DNA of 64,000 nt from Shouchella oshimensis (GCF_002019765.1 NZ_KV917380.1:1106707-1170706), one strand, 5' to 3'; counted from the first letter of the stretch, positions 8,046 to 18,392 are shown. The notes: generated by a model not told the origin, from the sequence alone. Made by a program: numbers and translations.

Positions 8046-8074
8046 GAAGTTTGTTTGCTAGCAATTTTTGGTTA

Positions 8075-8088
8075 CGCACGTGCGTTCG
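8075..8088 (+). promoter_or_regulatory. Candidate LexA (DinR) SOS box 1 upstream of uvrBA
   Basis: CGCACGTGCGTTCG differs at one position from the Bacillus SOS consensus CGAAC-N4-GTTYG. It lies just upstream of the -35 region of the candidate uvrB promoter. Confidence 0.65.
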
Positions 8089-8094
8089 TAAAAG

Positions 8095-8125
8095 TTGGTG
8101 CAAGTATTCATTTTTATGGTATACT
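8095..8125 (+). promoter_or_regulatory. Candidate uvrBA promoter between two SOS boxes
   Basis: TATACT at 8120-8125 is a good -10 element. TTGGTG at 8095-8100 is a possible -35 with a long 19-bp spacer. The arrangement between two SOS boxes supports it. Transcription would begin near 8132, giving a leader of roughly 140 nt. Confidence 0.55.
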
Positions 8126-8129
8126 TAAG

Positions 8130-8143
8130 CGAACGTGTGTTTA
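8130..8143 (+). promoter_or_regulatory. LexA (DinR) SOS box 2 at the uvrBA transcription start
   Basis: CGAACGTGTGTTTA matches CGAACRNRYGTTYG at 13 of 14 positions. It overlaps the expected transcription start, where bound LexA would block RNA polymerase. uvrB is a classical SOS gene in Bacillus. Confidence 0.8.
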
Positions 8144-8212
8144 CAGGAAATGAATTGATTGGGTTTTTAACGACGCTAAAATGGGAATAACAGTAGGATC
8201 ATGTTCTTTTGC

Positions 8213-8260
8213 AAAGGAGGGGTGAACTTATCAAAAGAAAGATCGTTCTTTGATAAGTTC
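8213..8260 (+). promoter_or_regulatory. uvrB Shine-Dalgarno followed by a 12-bp hairpin before the start codon
   Basis: A very strong ribosome binding site (AAAGGAGGGG) lies at 8213-8222, 46 nt before the uvrB ATG and thus too far to act directly. Between them GAACTTATCAAA (8224-8235) pairs perfectly with TTTGATAAGTTC (8249-8260), plus inner GAA/TTC pairs. If the hairpin folds, the Shine-Dalgarno sits about 11 nt from ATG 8269. No in-frame upstream start exists because TAA lies at 8254-8256 in the uvrB frame. Confidence 0.7.
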
Positions 8261-8268
8261 TAAAGACG

Positions 8269-10251
8269 ATGGATCAAACGTTTCAATTAGTATCAGACTA
8301 CTCGCCGCAAGGTGATCAACCAAATGCAATAGAAAAAATTGTACGTGCAATTGAAAATGGAGATCGACATCAAACGTTATTAGGTGCAACAGGTACTGGA
8401 AAAACATTTACGATGTCCAACGTCATTCAAGCAGTGAATAAGCCAACGCTCATTATGGCCCATAATAAAACGCTAGCAGGTCAGCTTTATAGCGAATTTA
8501 AACAATTTTTTCCTCATAATGCAGTTGAGTACTTTGTGAGTTATTATGATTATTATCAACCGGAAGCATATGTGCCTTCTTCTGATACATTTATTGAAAA
8601 AGATGCAAGTATTAATGATGAAATTGATAAATTACGCCACTCAGCTACTAGTGCGTTGTTTGAGAGACGAGATGTCATTATTGTAGCGAGTGTATCGTGT
8701 ATATATGGTTTAGGGAACCCGGAAGAATACCGGGATCTTGTCTTGTCCATTCGTACTGGAATGGAGATGGATCGGAATGAATTGTTACGACGCCTTGTCG
8801 ATATTCAGTATGATCGGAACGATTTGAATTTTATACGTGGAACCTTTCGAGTAAGAGGCGATGTGGTTGAAATCTTTCCGGCCTCCAGAGATGAGCAATG
8901 TATTCGTGTGGAATTTTTCGGTGATGAAGTTGATCGTATGACCGAAGTAGACGCACTAACTGGAGAGATTAAGGGAGAGCGAAATCACGTGTCCATTTTT
9001 CCGGCTTCTCACTTTGTTACCCGCGAAGAAAAAATGAAAAAAGCAATTGAAAATATAGAAGCAGAATTAGAAGAGCGATTAAAATCACTTCACGCAGATG
9101 GAAAGTTGCTTGAAGCACAAAGACTTGAACAACGAACACGCTATGACCTTGAGATGATGGCGGAAATGGGTTTTTGTTCAGGAATTGAAAACTATTCTAG
9201 GCATTTAACCTTACGTGAGTCAGGGGCAACGCCATACACGTTAATTGATTTCTTTCCAAAAGACTTTCTATTAATTATGGACGAATCTCACGTCTCGTTA
9301 CCACAAGTAAGAGGGATGTATAACGGTGACCGCGCCCGAAAAGAAGTACTCGTTAATCATGGGTTTCGTTTACCTTCTGCTCTTGATAACAGACCATTAA
9401 AGTTCCCCGAATTTGAAGAAAAAATAAGTCAAGCCGTATACGTATCGGCTACGCCTGGCCCGTATGAGCTAGAGCACACACCTGAAATGGTCGAACAAAT
9501 TATTCGACCAACTGGCTTGCTTGATCCGCCAATTGAGGTTCGACCAATTGAAGGCCAAATTGATGATTTAATTGGTGAAATTCATGAGCAAATTGAGCGT
9601 AACGAACGTGTTTTAGTAACAACTTTAACGAAAAAAATGTCTGAAGACTTAACGGACTATTTAAAAGAAATTGGTATTAAAGTTCGCTATTTGCATTCAG
9701 AAGTAAAAACGTTAGATCGTTTAGAAATCATACGTCAGCTCCGATTGGGAACGTTCGATGTTCTGATTGGAATCAATTTACTAAGAGAAGGCTTAGATAT
9801 ACCAGAAGTATCACTAGTTGCGATTTTAGATGCTGATAAAGAAGGATTCTTACGTGCAGAGCGGTCTCTAATTCAAACCATTGGTCGTGCTGCGCGAAAT
9901 GAAAACGGCCGGGTCATTATGTATGCAGATAAGATAACTGGTTCTATGGAAGTCGCGATTAGTGAAACAAAACGTCGTCGAGAAATTCAAGAAGCGTTTA
10001 ATAGAAAACACGGCATCACGCCACAAACCATTCAAAAGAAAATTCCAGATGTAGTACAAGCGACTTATGCCGCTGAAGAAGACGGAGAATATGACGTAAC
10101 GAAGAAACCTCAACAAAAAATGACGAAAAAAGAACGCGAAAAAACAATTGCGCAAATAGAAGTAGAAATGAAGCAAGCGGCAAAAGATCTAAACTTCGAG
10201 CGGGCAGCAGAGCTTCGAGATATGCTGTTAGAGCTTAAAGCGGAAGGATGA
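8269..10251 (+). CDS. uvrB: Excinuclease ABC subunit B
   Basis: UvrB is the damage-verifying helicase-like subunit of nucleotide excision repair; it is loaded by UvrA and then recruits UvrC. Walker A (GATGTGKT) lies at residues 39-46, the beta-hairpin region around [10 protein letters not shown] at about 92-101, the helicase motifs in the middle, and a UVR domain for UvrC contact at about 622-657. The length of 660 aa is normal. ATG 8269 gives the family N-terminus ([18 protein letters not shown]), and the reading frame is closed just upstream. The start has only a weak local ribosome binding site; the strong one lies before a hairpin. uvrA follows after 4 bp. SOS boxes precede the gene. Confidence 0.97.
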   Translation: MDQTFQLVSDYSPQGDQPNAIEKIVRAIENGDRHQTLLGATGTGKTFTMSNVIQAVNKPTLIMAHNKTLAGQLYSEFKQFFPHNAVEYFVSYYDYYQPEAYVPSSDTFIEKDASINDEIDKLRHSATSALFERRDVIIVASVSCIYGLGNPEEYRDLVLSIRTGMEMDRNELLRRLVDIQYDRNDLNFIRGTFRVRGDVVEIFPASRDEQCIRVEFFGDEVDRMTEVDALTGEIKGERNHVSIFPASHFVTREEKMKKAIENIEAELEERLKSLHADGKLLEAQRLEQRTRYDLEMMAEMGFCSGIENYSRHLTLRESGATPYTLIDFFPKDFLLIMDESHVSLPQVRGMYNGDRARKEVLVNHGFRLPSALDNRPLKFPEFEEKISQAVYVSATPGPYELEHTPEMVEQIIRPTGLLDPPIEVRPIEGQIDDLIGEIHEQIERNERVLVTTLTKKMSEDLTDYLKEIGIKVRYLHSEVKTLDRLEIIRQLRLGTFDVLIGINLLREGLDIPEVSLVAILDADKEGFLRAERSLIQTIGRAARNENGRVIMYADKITGSMEVAISETKRRREIQEAFNRKHGITPQTIQKKIPDVVQATYAAEEDGEYDVTKKPQQKMTKKEREKTIAQIEVEMKQAAKDLNFERAAELRDMLLELKAEG

Positions 10252-10255
10252 CGGT

Positions 10256-13117
10256 ATGGCACAAGAAGAGATTATCGTTAAAGGTGCACGATCAAATAAT
10301 TTAAAAAATATGGACGTATCCATTCCTAGAGGAAAGCTAGTCGTTTTGACAGGCTTGTCTGGGTCTGGAAAGTCTTCCTTAGCCTTTGATACCATTTATG
10401 CGGAAGGTCAAAGACGCTATGTAGAATCACTGTCCGCTTATGCCCGTCAATTTCTAGGACAAATGGATAAGCCTGATGTTGATGCCATTGAGGGGCTATC
10501 TCCAGCCATTTCAATTGATCAAAAAACAACGAGTCGAAATCCACGATCAACGGTTGGAACTGTAACAGAAATTCACGACTACCTTCGGCTCCTTTATGCT
10601 CGAATTGGAAAACCTATCTGTCCTAAGCACGGTATAGAAATTACGTCGCAAACAATTCAGCAAATGGTCGATCAATTGTTGCAGTTCCCTGAACGTACAA
10701 AAATGCAAATTCTTGCTCCAATGGTATCGGGGCGAAAAGGAACGCATGCAAAAGTATTTGATCAAATTAAAAAAGATGGATTTGTACGTGTGCGTGTTAA
10801 TGGTGAAATGAGAGAAGCGACAGACGATATTCAGCTTGATAAAAATAAAAAACATAGCATCGAAGTCGTCATTGACAGGATCGTTGTAAAAGAAGGCATT
10901 CAAACAAGAATGGCTGACTCTCTAGAAACGGCTTTAAATCTGGCAGAAGGACGAGTATTAATTGATGTAATTGATGGAGAAGAACTACTTTTTAGTCAAC
11001 ATCACGCTTGTCCGGAATGTGGCTTTTCCATTCCTGAGCTAGAGCCGAGATTTTTCTCGTTTAATAGCCCCTATGGTGCCTGTACTTCTTGTGACGGTTT
11101 AGGTGTGAAGCAGGAAGTAGATGCTGAGCTTGTCATACCGGATTCTGACCGGACGTTGAGAGATCATGCTGTTGCACCGTGGGAGCCAACAAGTTCGAAT
11201 TATTATCCACAATTACTTGAGGCTGTATGTGAGCATTTTTCGATTGATATGGATGTGCCGTTTAATCAGCTTCCTGAAAAGCATCAATCGATTATTCTGA
11301 ACGGAAGCGGAAAAGAAAAGATTTTCTTCCATTATGAAAACGACTTTGGTCGTGTGCGCGAGCATATGATTGTATTTGAAGGTGTGCTAGCAAATGTTGG
11401 TCGCCGATATAGAGAGACGAGCTCAGATTATATTCGTGAACAGATGGAAGCGTATATGTCGCAAAAAAACTGTCCGACGTGTAAAGGGTACCGCTTAAAG
11501 AAAGAAGCATTAGCTGTATTTGTCGGTGGAAAGCATTTAGGGGAAGTGAATCAATACTCATGTACAGAAGCACTACAATTTATGCAATCACTAGAGCTAT
11601 CTGAAAAAGATCGTTCCATTTCTAGATTAATTTTAAAAGAAATTGAAGACAGAATCGGCTTTCTTATAAATGTTGGGCTAGATTATTTAACGTTATCACG
11701 CGCTGCCGGCACGTTATCAGGTGGGGAAGCGCAGCGGATTCGGCTAGCCACTCAAATCGGTTCTTCCCTCATGGGGGTATTGTACATTCTTGATGAGCCT
11801 TCTATCGGATTGCATCAAAGAGATAATGACCGCTTAATTGAGACGTTAAAGAGGATGCGTGATTTAGGCAATACATTAATTGTCGTTGAACACGATGAAG
11901 ACACGATGCTAGCGGCAGACCATATTATTGATATTGGTCCAGGGGCAGGCGTACATGGAGGCTATGTAACCGCACAAGGTACACCTCAAGAGCTGATCGC
12001 TGATCCGAATTCGTTAACAGGTCAATATTTGGCTGGGGAAAAGTTTATTCAAGTGCCTAGCGAACGAAGACCACTTACAGGAAGACAGTTTGTGGTCAAA
12101 AGTGCAACAGAGAACAACTTAAAGAATATCAATGTTACGTTTCCTTTAGGTGTGTTTACTGCGATTACTGGTGTTTCGGGATCTGGTAAAAGTACGCTTG
12201 TTAATGAAATTGTTCATAAATCGTTAGCGCAAAAAATTCATCGTGCGAAAGAAAAGCCAGGAAAGCACAAAGAAATTGTCGGTATCGAAGAGATGGACAA
12301 GGTCATTGATATTGATCAATCACCAATAGGACGAACGCCTAGATCAAACCCGGCAACGTATACGAGTGTCTTTGATGATATTCGTGATGTATTTGCCTTA
12401 ACAAATGAAGCAAAAGTGAGAGGGTATAAAAAAGGTCGGTTTAGCTTCAACGTAAAAGGTGGAAGATGCGAAGCGTGTAAAGGTGATGGGATTATTAAAA
12501 TTGAGATGCACTTTTTGCCTGACGTGTACGTTCCATGTGAAGTATGCCATGGAAAACGCTATAACCGAGAAACGCTAGAAGTGACCTACAAAAACAAAAC
12601 GATTGCTGATGTGCTAGAAATGACAGTTGAGGAAGGCGTTGAATTCTTTGGTAGCATCCCGAAAATTAAGCGCAAAATCCAAACGCTTATTGATGTTGGT
12701 TTAGGTTATGTCCGCCTTGGTCAACCAGCAACAACGTTATCTGGTGGAGAAGCCCAACGAGTCAAGCTAGCATCGCAGCTTCATAAACGCCCAACTGGAA
12801 GAACCCTCTATATATTAGATGAACCAACAACGGGCTTGCATGTAGATGATATTGACCGGTTATTGCACGTTCTTCAACGACTTGTTGATAATGGCGATTC
12901 GGTACTTGTCATTGAGCATAATCTTGATGTTATTAAAACTGTAGATCATATTATTGACCTTGGACCAGAAGGTGGGACGGGTGGCGGACAGCTTGTTGCT
13001 CAAGGCACTCCTGAAGCAGTGGCTGAAGTTGAAGGTTCTTATACTGGAAGGTATTTAAAACCAATTTTGGAAAGAGATAAAGCGCGTTACGCAGAAAAAT
13101 TCGAGTTTTCATCATAA
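10256..13117 (+). CDS. uvrA: Excinuclease ABC subunit A
   Basis: UvrA is the DNA damage sensor of nucleotide excision repair, a dimeric ABC-class ATPase. It contains two ATPase modules with Walker [10 protein letters not shown] near residue 31 and GVSGSGKST near residue 640, two LSGGEAQR signatures, and zinc-binding Cys clusters (CPECGF...CTSC and CEACKGD...CEVC). The length of 953 aa is typical. ATG 10256 lies behind GAAGGATGA, 4 bp after uvrB, so the two are one operon under the same LexA control. No terminator is visible before yvlB, about 80 bp downstream. Confidence 0.97.
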   Translation: MAQEEIIVKGARSNNLKNMDVSIPRGKLVVLTGLSGSGKSSLAFDTIYAEGQRRYVESLSAYARQFLGQMDKPDVDAIEGLSPAISIDQKTTSRNPRSTVGTVTEIHDYLRLLYARIGKPICPKHGIEITSQTIQQMVDQLLQFPERTKMQILAPMVSGRKGTHAKVFDQIKKDGFVRVRVNGEMREATDDIQLDKNKKHSIEVVIDRIVVKEGIQTRMADSLETALNLAEGRVLIDVIDGEELLFSQHHACPECGFSIPELEPRFFSFNSPYGACTSCDGLGVKQEVDAELVIPDSDRTLRDHAVAPWEPTSSNYYPQLLEAVCEHFSIDMDVPFNQLPEKHQSIILNGSGKEKIFFHYENDFGRVREHMIVFEGVLANVGRRYRETSSDYIREQMEAYMSQKNCPTCKGYRLKKEALAVFVGGKHLGEVNQYSCTEALQFMQSLELSEKDRSISRLILKEIEDRIGFLINVGLDYLTLSRAAGTLSGGEAQRIRLATQIGSSLMGVLYILDEPSIGLHQRDNDRLIETLKRMRDLGNTLIVVEHDEDTMLAADHIIDIGPGAGVHGGYVTAQGTPQELIADPNSLTGQYLAGEKFIQVPSERRPLTGRQFVVKSATENNLKNINVTFPLGVFTAITGVSGSGKSTLVNEIVHKSLAQKIHRAKEKPGKHKEIVGIEEMDKVIDIDQSPIGRTPRSNPATYTSVFDDIRDVFALTNEAKVRGYKKGRFSFNVKGGRCEACKGDGIIKIEMHFLPDVYVPCEVCHGKRYNRETLEVTYKNKTIADVLEMTVEEGVEFFGSIPKIKRKIQTLIDVGLGYVRLGQPATTLSGGEAQRVKLASQLHKRPTGRTLYILDEPTTGLHVDDIDRLLHVLQRLVDNGDSVLVIEHNLDVIKTVDHIIDLGPEGGTGGGQLVAQGTPEAVAEVEGSYTGRYLKPILERDKARYAEKFEFSS

Positions 13118-13198
13118 ATTTTAGGGAAAATGAAACATGTGACCTTGCTTCTTCGTAATAAGATTATAAAGGCTATTAAGTAAAAAGGAGCGATCGTG

Positions 13199-14266
13199 AT
13201 GGAAGAACGTAAAATGATTCTTAAGATGATTGAAGACGGTAAAGTTTCTGCTGAAGAAGGACTAAAATTACTTGAAGCGGTTGGAAAAGATGAGCAAGAA
13301 ATACCGACTTCTCAATCAGCATCAAGTAAGGCACGTGAAGAAGGCACAGACCGTGAAGAGTCTCCTTTCACAAAGTTTACAAGTTTTTTTGAATCGGCAT
13401 TCCAAAAAGTAAGAGATGGCGACTTTGACTTTAATTTTGGGAATGGCATGGACATTCAACATACGTTTGAAGAGGATCACGTTGATCTAAACAAAGTAAA
13501 GGTGTCTTTAGAAAATGGCTCCTTTACGATTGTTCCGTGGGAGAAGGAAGGGGTACGACTGGAGTTAGATGCAAAAGTCTACCGTACAAACAATGCGGAA
13601 CAAGCGCATGATTTTCTCTTGAAGGAATCGTCTTTTTCTGTAGAAGAAGGTGTCCTGCTTTTTGAAACGAAATCAAAAACAATGAAAGTTAACGGAACGC
13701 TCTATGTACCTACTTCAACATATGATAGCATCAAGCTCTATACATTTAATGGTTCTCTAACTGGTGAATCGCTAAAGACAAAAGAGTTTGAAGCCAATAC
13801 AACAAACGGTTCCATTAAAACGAGTCACCTTCAAGCCTCTAAAGCTACAATCGAGACAATGAACGGATCTATTACTATTGACGAAAATACGATAGGATCA
13901 TTATTTGCAAAAACCTTTAATGGAACCATTAAAGTAACAGGAAAAATTGAGGATGCTGACGTTGAAACGGTGAATGGATCCATTACCTATTATGTGAATA
14001 AAAACAACGAATCCGCTGGTTATTTAGATGTGAAAACAACGACAGGAAGCGTGAAGCTCTTTGTAGCAGACGATGTTCGATTTGAAGGGAAGCTGCGATC
14101 TAATGTTGGTTCCATTCACAATCATCTGGAGTCATCAGAGATTCATGATGAGAAAAAAGAATTGGCACAACGCTATATGCATGTGACGGCAAACGATACG
14201 CTTCCTGGGAAAATGAAAGTCCGTGCTGTTGCAAATACAGGTAGTATTACGCTAAGAAATCAATAA
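13199..14266 (+). CDS. yvlB: DUF4097 family protein, YvlB-like
   Basis: The protein has a short N-terminal region (MEERKMILKMIEDGKVSAEEGLKLLE) like the SHOCT-type domain of YvlB, a polar linker, and a C-terminal repetitive beta-rich DUF4097 adhesin-like domain (about 95-355) with recurring NGS motifs. ATG 13199 lies eight bases after AAGGAG and is preferred to the GTG just before it. The order DUF4097, PspC-domain, small membrane protein matches B. subtilis yvlBCD, a set associated with cell-envelope stress. No catalytic residues are apparent and the molecular function is not known. A separate yvlA gene is not present before it. Part of a three-gene operon ending at 14866-14900. Confidence 0.8.
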   Translation: MEERKMILKMIEDGKVSAEEGLKLLEAVGKDEQEIPTSQSASSKAREEGTDREESPFTKFTSFFESAFQKVRDGDFDFNFGNGMDIQHTFEEDHVDLNKVKVSLENGSFTIVPWEKEGVRLELDAKVYRTNNAEQAHDFLLKESSFSVEEGVLLFETKSKTMKVNGTLYVPTSTYDSIKLYTFNGSLTGESLKTKEFEANTTNGSIKTSHLQASKATIETMNGSITIDENTIGSLFAKTFNGTIKVTGKIEDADVETVNGSITYYVNKNNESAGYLDVKTTTGSVKLFVADDVRFEGKLRSNVGSIHNHLESSEIHDEKKELAQRYMHVTANDTLPGKMKVRAVANTGSITLRNQ

Positions 14267-14295
14267 ACAGTTTGATTTGAAAGGACGTTACAACA

Positions 14296-14481
14296 TTGAA
14301 ACAATTAAAACGATCGACAACGAAGCGTTTTATAACAGGCGTATGTGGGGGAATTGGAGAGTATTTTTCAATTGATCCGACCATCATTCGGTTAATTGCT
14401 GTGGTTTTGGCATTGGTCACAACGGTTTGGCCCGTCGTACTTGCCTATATTATTGCTACATTTCTTATGCCGGCAGAGTAA
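14296..14481 (+). CDS. yvlC: PspC domain membrane protein, YvlC-like
   Basis: This 61-aa protein is essentially a single PspC domain: a basic N-terminus, the typical VCGGIGEYF motif near residues 17-25, then two hydrophobic stretches. PspC proteins are inner-membrane components of phage-shock-type envelope stress responses. It starts at TTG 14296 behind GAAAGGA. The next gene begins 16 bp downstream. In B. subtilis the yvl cluster is induced by cell-wall and membrane stress; regulation here is inferred by synteny only. Confidence 0.85.
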   Translation: MKQLKRSTTKRFITGVCGGIGEYFSIDPTIIRLIAVVLALVTTVWPVVLAYIIATFLMPAE

Positions 14482-14497
14482 GTAAGGAGGGCTTTTG

Positions 14498-14842
14498 ATG
14501 AGATGGTTACTTGGCCTGGTGCTGAATGCACTCGTGTTATTACTTCTATCAGCGCTATTCTCTGGGTTTACGCTAAGTGGCTTTGGAGCAGCGTTGATCG
14601 CGGCACTTATTTTATCTGTTTTAAATTGGACAGTGAAACCGGTGCTAACCATTTTAACGTTACCGATTACCATTTTAACACTAGGACTGTTTTTATTCGT
14701 CATTAGTGCGTTAACGTTAATGCTAACAGCTTGGTTAATGGGAAGCTATTTTGTAATTGATGGTTTTGGCATTGCGCTGCTTGCAGCGATCATCATTGCA
14801 TTGTTTCAGACTTTGCTTATTAATCCAGTTAAAAGGAGTTAA
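14498..14842 (+). CDS. yvlD: Phage holin-like family 4 membrane protein, YvlD-like
   Basis: This 114-aa hydrophobic protein has about four membrane segments. It contains the conserved [22 protein letters not shown]-type core of the family (about residues 43-64). ATG 14498 follows AAGGAGG by seven bases; the TTG immediately before it is too close to the site. The family name holin reflects similarity only; as the last gene of the yvlBCD cluster a lytic role is unlikely. Function is unknown. A terminator follows 23 bp after the stop. Confidence 0.8.
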   Translation: MRWLLGLVLNALVLLLLSALFSGFTLSGFGAALIAALILSVLNWTVKPVLTILTLPITILTLGLFLFVISALTLMLTAWLMGSYFVIDGFGIALLAAIIIALFQTLLINPVKRS

Positions 14843-14865
14843 TGGTCAATTTAATAAAGGGGAGC

Positions 14866-14900
14866 AGACGTGGATGCATCATTTCCACGTCTTTCTTTTT
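14866..14900 (+). terminator. Terminator after yvlBCD
   Basis: AGACGTGGA pairs with TCCACGTCT across a 9-nt loop, followed by TTCTTTTT. Confidence 0.8.
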
Positions 14901-14948
14901 GTTCAATGAGATGATCTTTTATAAGTTTTATGACTCTAGAGAAAATCG

Positions 14949-14957
14949 TGCTACAAT
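14949..14957 (+). promoter_or_regulatory. Candidate extended -10 promoter for hprK
   Basis: TGCTACAAT fits an extended -10 element, with ATGACT as a partial -35 16 bp upstream. It lies 38 bp before the hprK start and after the yvlBCD terminator. Confidence 0.55.
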
Positions 14958-14994
14958 ATGGCTAGTGAAAAGCAATGTAAAAGAGGTGCACAAA

Positions 14995-15930
14995 ATGATA
15001 AAAGTGACAGCAAACGATATATTAGAGAAGTTCCACTTTGAGTTGCTAGCTGGAGAAGAAGGCATTTATCGCCCTATTACAACGAGCGATATTTCTCGTC
15101 CCGGTATAGAGATGGCTGGTTTTTTTACGTATTATCCAGCAAGAAGACTGCAGCTTATTGGTAGAACGGAGCTATCGTTTATTAAATCGCTATCTGATGA
15201 GGAAAAAGAAGAACGATTAACAAAATTATGTACATATGATACACCTGGTATTATTTTATCTCGTGGACTTGAGGCTCCCTCTCAATTAATTGCGGCAGCC
15301 AATAAAAAAAATGTACCTGTTTTACGATCGACTTTAACGACAACCCAGTTAAGTAGTCGTGTAACAAACTATTTAGAGAGCGAGCTTGCGCCAGTAACTG
15401 CTGTTCATGGTGTACTTGTTGATATTTATGGTATTGGCGTATTAATCACAGGTGGTAGTGGTGTAGGTAAGAGTGAAACGGCACTTGATCTTGTACGAAG
15501 AGGGCATCGACTTGTTGCTGATGATTCTGTAGAAATTCGACAACAAAACGAGGATACATTAGTTGGGCATCCTCCTCCGTTACTCCAGCATTTACTAGAA
15601 ATTCGTGGGTTAGGCATTATCAATGTTATGACACTCTTTGGAGCCGGAGCCGTTCGCCCTTTTAAACGAATTAGTTTATGTATGAACTTAGAGACATGGG
15701 ATCAAAAGAAAGCCTATGATCGACTTGGACTCGAAGAAGATAAAATGAAAATTTTTGATACAGAAATTACGAAACTAACGGTGCCTGTAAGACCAGGACG
15801 AAACTTAGCTGTTATCATTGAGGTTGCTGCGATGAATTTCCGACTAAAACGTCTAGGGTTTAATGCAGCCCAGGAGTTCTCTGAACGTTTAACACAAGTG
15901 ATTGAACAAGGTGACAATGAAGAATTTTAA
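14995..15930 (+). CDS. hprK: HPr kinase/phosphorylase
   Basis: HprK phosphorylates HPr and Crh on Ser46 when glycolytic intermediates are high, and dephosphorylates them by phosphorolysis releasing pyrophosphate. It therefore sets carbon catabolite repression through CcpA. Walker A (GGSGVGKS) lies at residues 153-160 and the family signature [10 protein letters not shown] at about 202-211. ATG 14995 lies behind AAGAGGTG and gives 311 aa; the open frame from 14842 crosses the upstream terminator and is not coding. It is followed by lgt, yvoD and ppaX as in B. subtilis. PpaX hydrolyses the pyrophosphate it makes. Its substrate Crh is encoded at 31253. Confidence 0.97.
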   Translation: MIKVTANDILEKFHFELLAGEEGIYRPITTSDISRPGIEMAGFFTYYPARRLQLIGRTELSFIKSLSDEEKEERLTKLCTYDTPGIILSRGLEAPSQLIAAANKKNVPVLRSTLTTTQLSSRVTNYLESELAPVTAVHGVLVDIYGIGVLITGGSGVGKSETALDLVRRGHRLVADDSVEIRQQNEDTLVGHPPPLLQHLLEIRGLGIINVMTLFGAGAVRPFKRISLCMNLETWDQKKAYDRLGLEEDKMKIFDTEITKLTVPVRPGRNLAVIIEVAAMNFRLKRLGFNAAQEFSERLTQVIEQGDNEEF

Positions 15931-15956
15931 AATGAACATGTGTGAGGTGAACTGAA

Positions 15957-16790
15957 GTGAATACACAATTTGAACCGATGGATCGAGTGTTTATTTCTCT
16001 TGGTCCAATTGATATTTATTGGTATGCCGTTTTAATTCTTTTAGGTGTAGGGGTTGGTTATTTATGGGCTCGCTATGAAGGAGAAAAGCGGGGGTTACCA
16101 AAAGAAACGTTTGCAGACTTACTTGTGTGGGCGTTACCAATATCCATTATTTCCGCAAGAGCCTATTATGTCATTTTTAGATGGGATCAATTCGCTGATA
16201 GTCCAATGAGTGTGTTTAACATTCGTGAAGGTGGAATTGCCATTCACGGCGCCTTAATTGGAGCAGTCGTTACAGCTATTATTTTTGCACGTGTCAAGAA
16301 GCTGTCTTTCTGGAAAATTGCTGACGTTGCAGCACCGGCTATTTTAATTGGTCAAGCGATCGGTCGTTGGGGAAATTTTGTTAACCAAGAAGTGTATGGA
16401 GGCGAAGTATCACGCTCCTTTTTAGAAAGTTTGTTTTTACCTGATTGGATCATTAACCAAATGTATATTAATGGGGCTTATTATCACCCAACATTTTTAT
16501 ATGAATCTTTATGGAGTATTCTCGGTGTCGTCCTCCTTATTTTGTTGCGAAAAGTGAATTTACGCCAAGGGGAACTGTTCTTTTCTTACGTCATTTGGTA
16601 TTCAGTAGGACGATTCTTCATTGAAGGTATCCGTTTGGACTATTTACTAATTGGAGAGACCCTTAGAACGGCTCAGTTGTTATCACTTATTCTAATCGGC
16701 TTATCCATTATTCTTTGGATGTATCGACGCATCGTCGTAAAGCCACCAAGATATTTAGATACAGATAGCGAAAGCAAAAAGAAAAATTAG
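15957..16790 (+). CDS. lgt: Prolipoprotein diacylglyceryl transferase
   Basis: Lgt is an integral membrane enzyme that transfers diacylglycerol from phosphatidylglycerol to the lipobox cysteine of prolipoproteins, such as the CccB encoded at 238. It has about seven membrane segments and conserved motifs including HGALIG (His near residue 97) and [14 protein letters not shown]. It starts at GTG 15957 behind GAGGTGA; the length of 277 aa is normal. It sits 26 bp after hprK in the conserved hprK-lgt-yvoD-ppaX operon. The tail beyond about residue 262 is polar and cytoplasmic. Confidence 0.96.
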   Translation: MNTQFEPMDRVFISLGPIDIYWYAVLILLGVGVGYLWARYEGEKRGLPKETFADLLVWALPISIISARAYYVIFRWDQFADSPMSVFNIREGGIAIHGALIGAVVTAIIFARVKKLSFWKIADVAAPAILIGQAIGRWGNFVNQEVYGGEVSRSFLESLFLPDWIINQMYINGAYYHPTFLYESLWSILGVVLLILLRKVNLRQGELFFSYVIWYSVGRFFIEGIRLDYLLIGETLRTAQLLSLILIGLSIILWMYRRIVVKPPRYLDTDSESKKKN

Positions 16791-16804
16791 AGAGAAGGGA
16801 TACC

Positions 16805-17761
16805 ATGGGAGTGGTGAAACGAGGGCTGTTATCAGGTTTACAGACAACATGGACGTTAGGAAAAATCATTTTTCCCATTACATTGTTTGTCACGTTGCTC
16901 GGCTACACGCCGGTGCTTGGTTGGATCGCTTCAGGTATAGCGCCTATCATGAATTTGATTGGCTTGCCAGGCGAAGCGGCAATTCCGTTAGTGATTGGAA
17001 ATGTATTGAACCTATTTGCGGGAATTGGTGCTATTCTTTCCCTTGACTTGACGATTAAAGAAGTATTCATTCTCGCTATTATGTTATCTTTTTCCCACAA
17101 TCTCATTGTGGAGTCGGCAGTCGCTACAAAGGTTGGCATAAAAGTGCTCCCAATTGTAGCTGTTCGAATCTTTCTTGCACTATTTTCAGCATTTGTGATC
17201 AATCTAGTATGGGATGGTGGAAGTGAACAGGCGGTTTACGGTCTTGCTTCTGCTACACAAGCAGCTGAACCAACAACACTACTAGGCATGATCGCTGTAG
17301 GGTTACAAACTGCTTTTTGGGGTGTAGCGCAATTGGCATTAGTCGTTATTCCACTTATGCTTGTGGTGCAAGTTATGCGGGAGCGTGGCTGGTTAAAAGT
17401 AATCTCTCAATGGCTTTCTCCTCTAACGCGTTTAATCGGTGTCGATCGAAATACCTCGGTGACTTTGGCTTCTGGTTTAACGATTGGTCTTGCTTATGGA
17501 GCGGGGGTCATGATTGATGCTGTTAAAGAAGACAAAGTGAAGAAGAAAGATCTTTATATCGTGTTTATTTTCCTTGTCGCTTGTCATGCGGTTGTAGAGG
17601 ATACTCTTGTCTTTGTTGTACTAGGAATTCCAGTTTGGCCCCTTCTCGTTATTCGTGTCATTACGGCATTGTTATTAACCATTGTTATTTCAAGAGTGTG
17701 GACACGACTAGAAAAAAGAAAAGAATCGTCGTATAGAAAGGAAACCGCTTATGACCATTAA
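16805..17761 (+). CDS. yvoD: Nucleoside recognition (Gate) domain membrane protein, YvoD-like
   Basis: This 318-aa polytopic membrane protein has two Gate/nucleoside-recognition type repeats, with about eight hydrophobic segments. It starts at ATG 16805 behind GAAGGGA and overlaps ppaX by 11 bp. Position between lgt and ppaX matches B. subtilis yvoD. No substrate is established for this branch of the family, and the name nucleoside recognition should not be read as a proven function. Co-location with hprK and ppaX is conserved but has no known mechanistic meaning. Confidence 0.8.
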   Translation: MGVVKRGLLSGLQTTWTLGKIIFPITLFVTLLGYTPVLGWIASGIAPIMNLIGLPGEAAIPLVIGNVLNLFAGIGAILSLDLTIKEVFILAIMLSFSHNLIVESAVATKVGIKVLPIVAVRIFLALFSAFVINLVWDGGSEQAVYGLASATQAAEPTTLLGMIAVGLQTAFWGVAQLALVVIPLMLVVQVMRERGWLKVISQWLSPLTRLIGVDRNTSVTLASGLTIGLAYGAGVMIDAVKEDKVKKKDLYIVFIFLVACHAVVEDTLVFVVLGIPVWPLLVIRVITALLLTIVISRVWTRLEKRKESSYRKETAYDH

Positions 17762-18392
17762 CACCATTTTATTTGATTTAGACGGAACCCTCATTGACAC
17801 AAATGAGCTTATTATTCAATCGTTTTTGCATACACTTGAGCCAGATTATCCAGGTCGGTATACAAGAGAGACTGTTCTCCCATTTATTGGTCCATCTCTT
17901 CTAGAAACCTTTTCATCCATAAACAAAGAGAAAGCAGCAACGTATATTGAGACTTATCGAACACATAATCATCATCATCATGATTCTCTTGTGACCATCT
18001 ACCCTGGTGTAAAAGAAGGTGTAAAACGATTACATGATGAAGGCTATAAGCTTGCTATCGTCACTACGAAAATTAAGGAAACGGCAATGATGGGTCTAAA
18101 GCTTACAGGCTTGGACGACTATTTTGATGTCATTATAGGTCTAGACGATGTAACGAAAGAAAAGCCTAATCCTGAGCCTATCTATAAAGCGCTTGAACAA
18201 TTACATGCTAAAGCAGAAGAAGCAATTATGGTTGGAGATAATTCTCATGATATCTTGGCAGCAAAAAATGCAGGAATCATTAGCGTAGGTGTTGGCTGGG
18301 CGCTTAAAGGAGAGGCATTTTTAAAGTCATTTGAACCTGATTATATTATACAATCCATGGATCATCTTCTTGCAATTGTAGAAGAAAGATGA
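17751..18392 (+). CDS. ppaX: Pyrophosphatase PpaX (HAD family)
   Basis: PpaX is a cytosolic haloacid dehalogenase-like pyrophosphatase. In B. subtilis it hydrolyses the pyrophosphate formed when HprK/P dephosphorylates Ser46-P-HPr, pulling that reaction forward. Motif I DLDGTLIDT lies at residues 8-16, with Asp8 the expected nucleophile; Lys in KEKPNPEP and the MVGDNSHD acidic motif follow. The length is 213 aa. ATG 17751 follows GAAAGGA and overlaps yvoD by 11 bp. A run of four histidines around residue 75 (HNHHHHD) lies in the cap region and is a curiosity. The gene ends by overlapping yvoF by 4 bp. Confidence 0.93.
   Translation: MTINTILFDLDGTLIDTNELIIQSFLHTLEPDYPGRYTRETVLPFIGPSLLETFSSINKEKAATYIETYRTHNHHHHDSLVTIYPGVKEGVKRLHDEGYKLAIVTTKIKETAMMGLKLTGLDDYFDVIIGLDDVTKEKPNPEPIYKALEQLHAKAEEAIMVGDNSHDILAAKNAGIISVGVGWALKGEAFLKSFEPDYIIQSMDHLLAIVEER

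Noticed and set aside
8222-8263. A leader peptide starting at GTG 8222 before uvrB
   Set aside because: It would sit one base after the Shine-Dalgarno core, too close for initiation; the 13-codon frame has no recognisable content.
14842-14994. N-terminal extension of HprK
   Set aside because: The frame crosses the yvlBCD terminator and the hprK promoter; the ATG at 14995 gives the normal family length.
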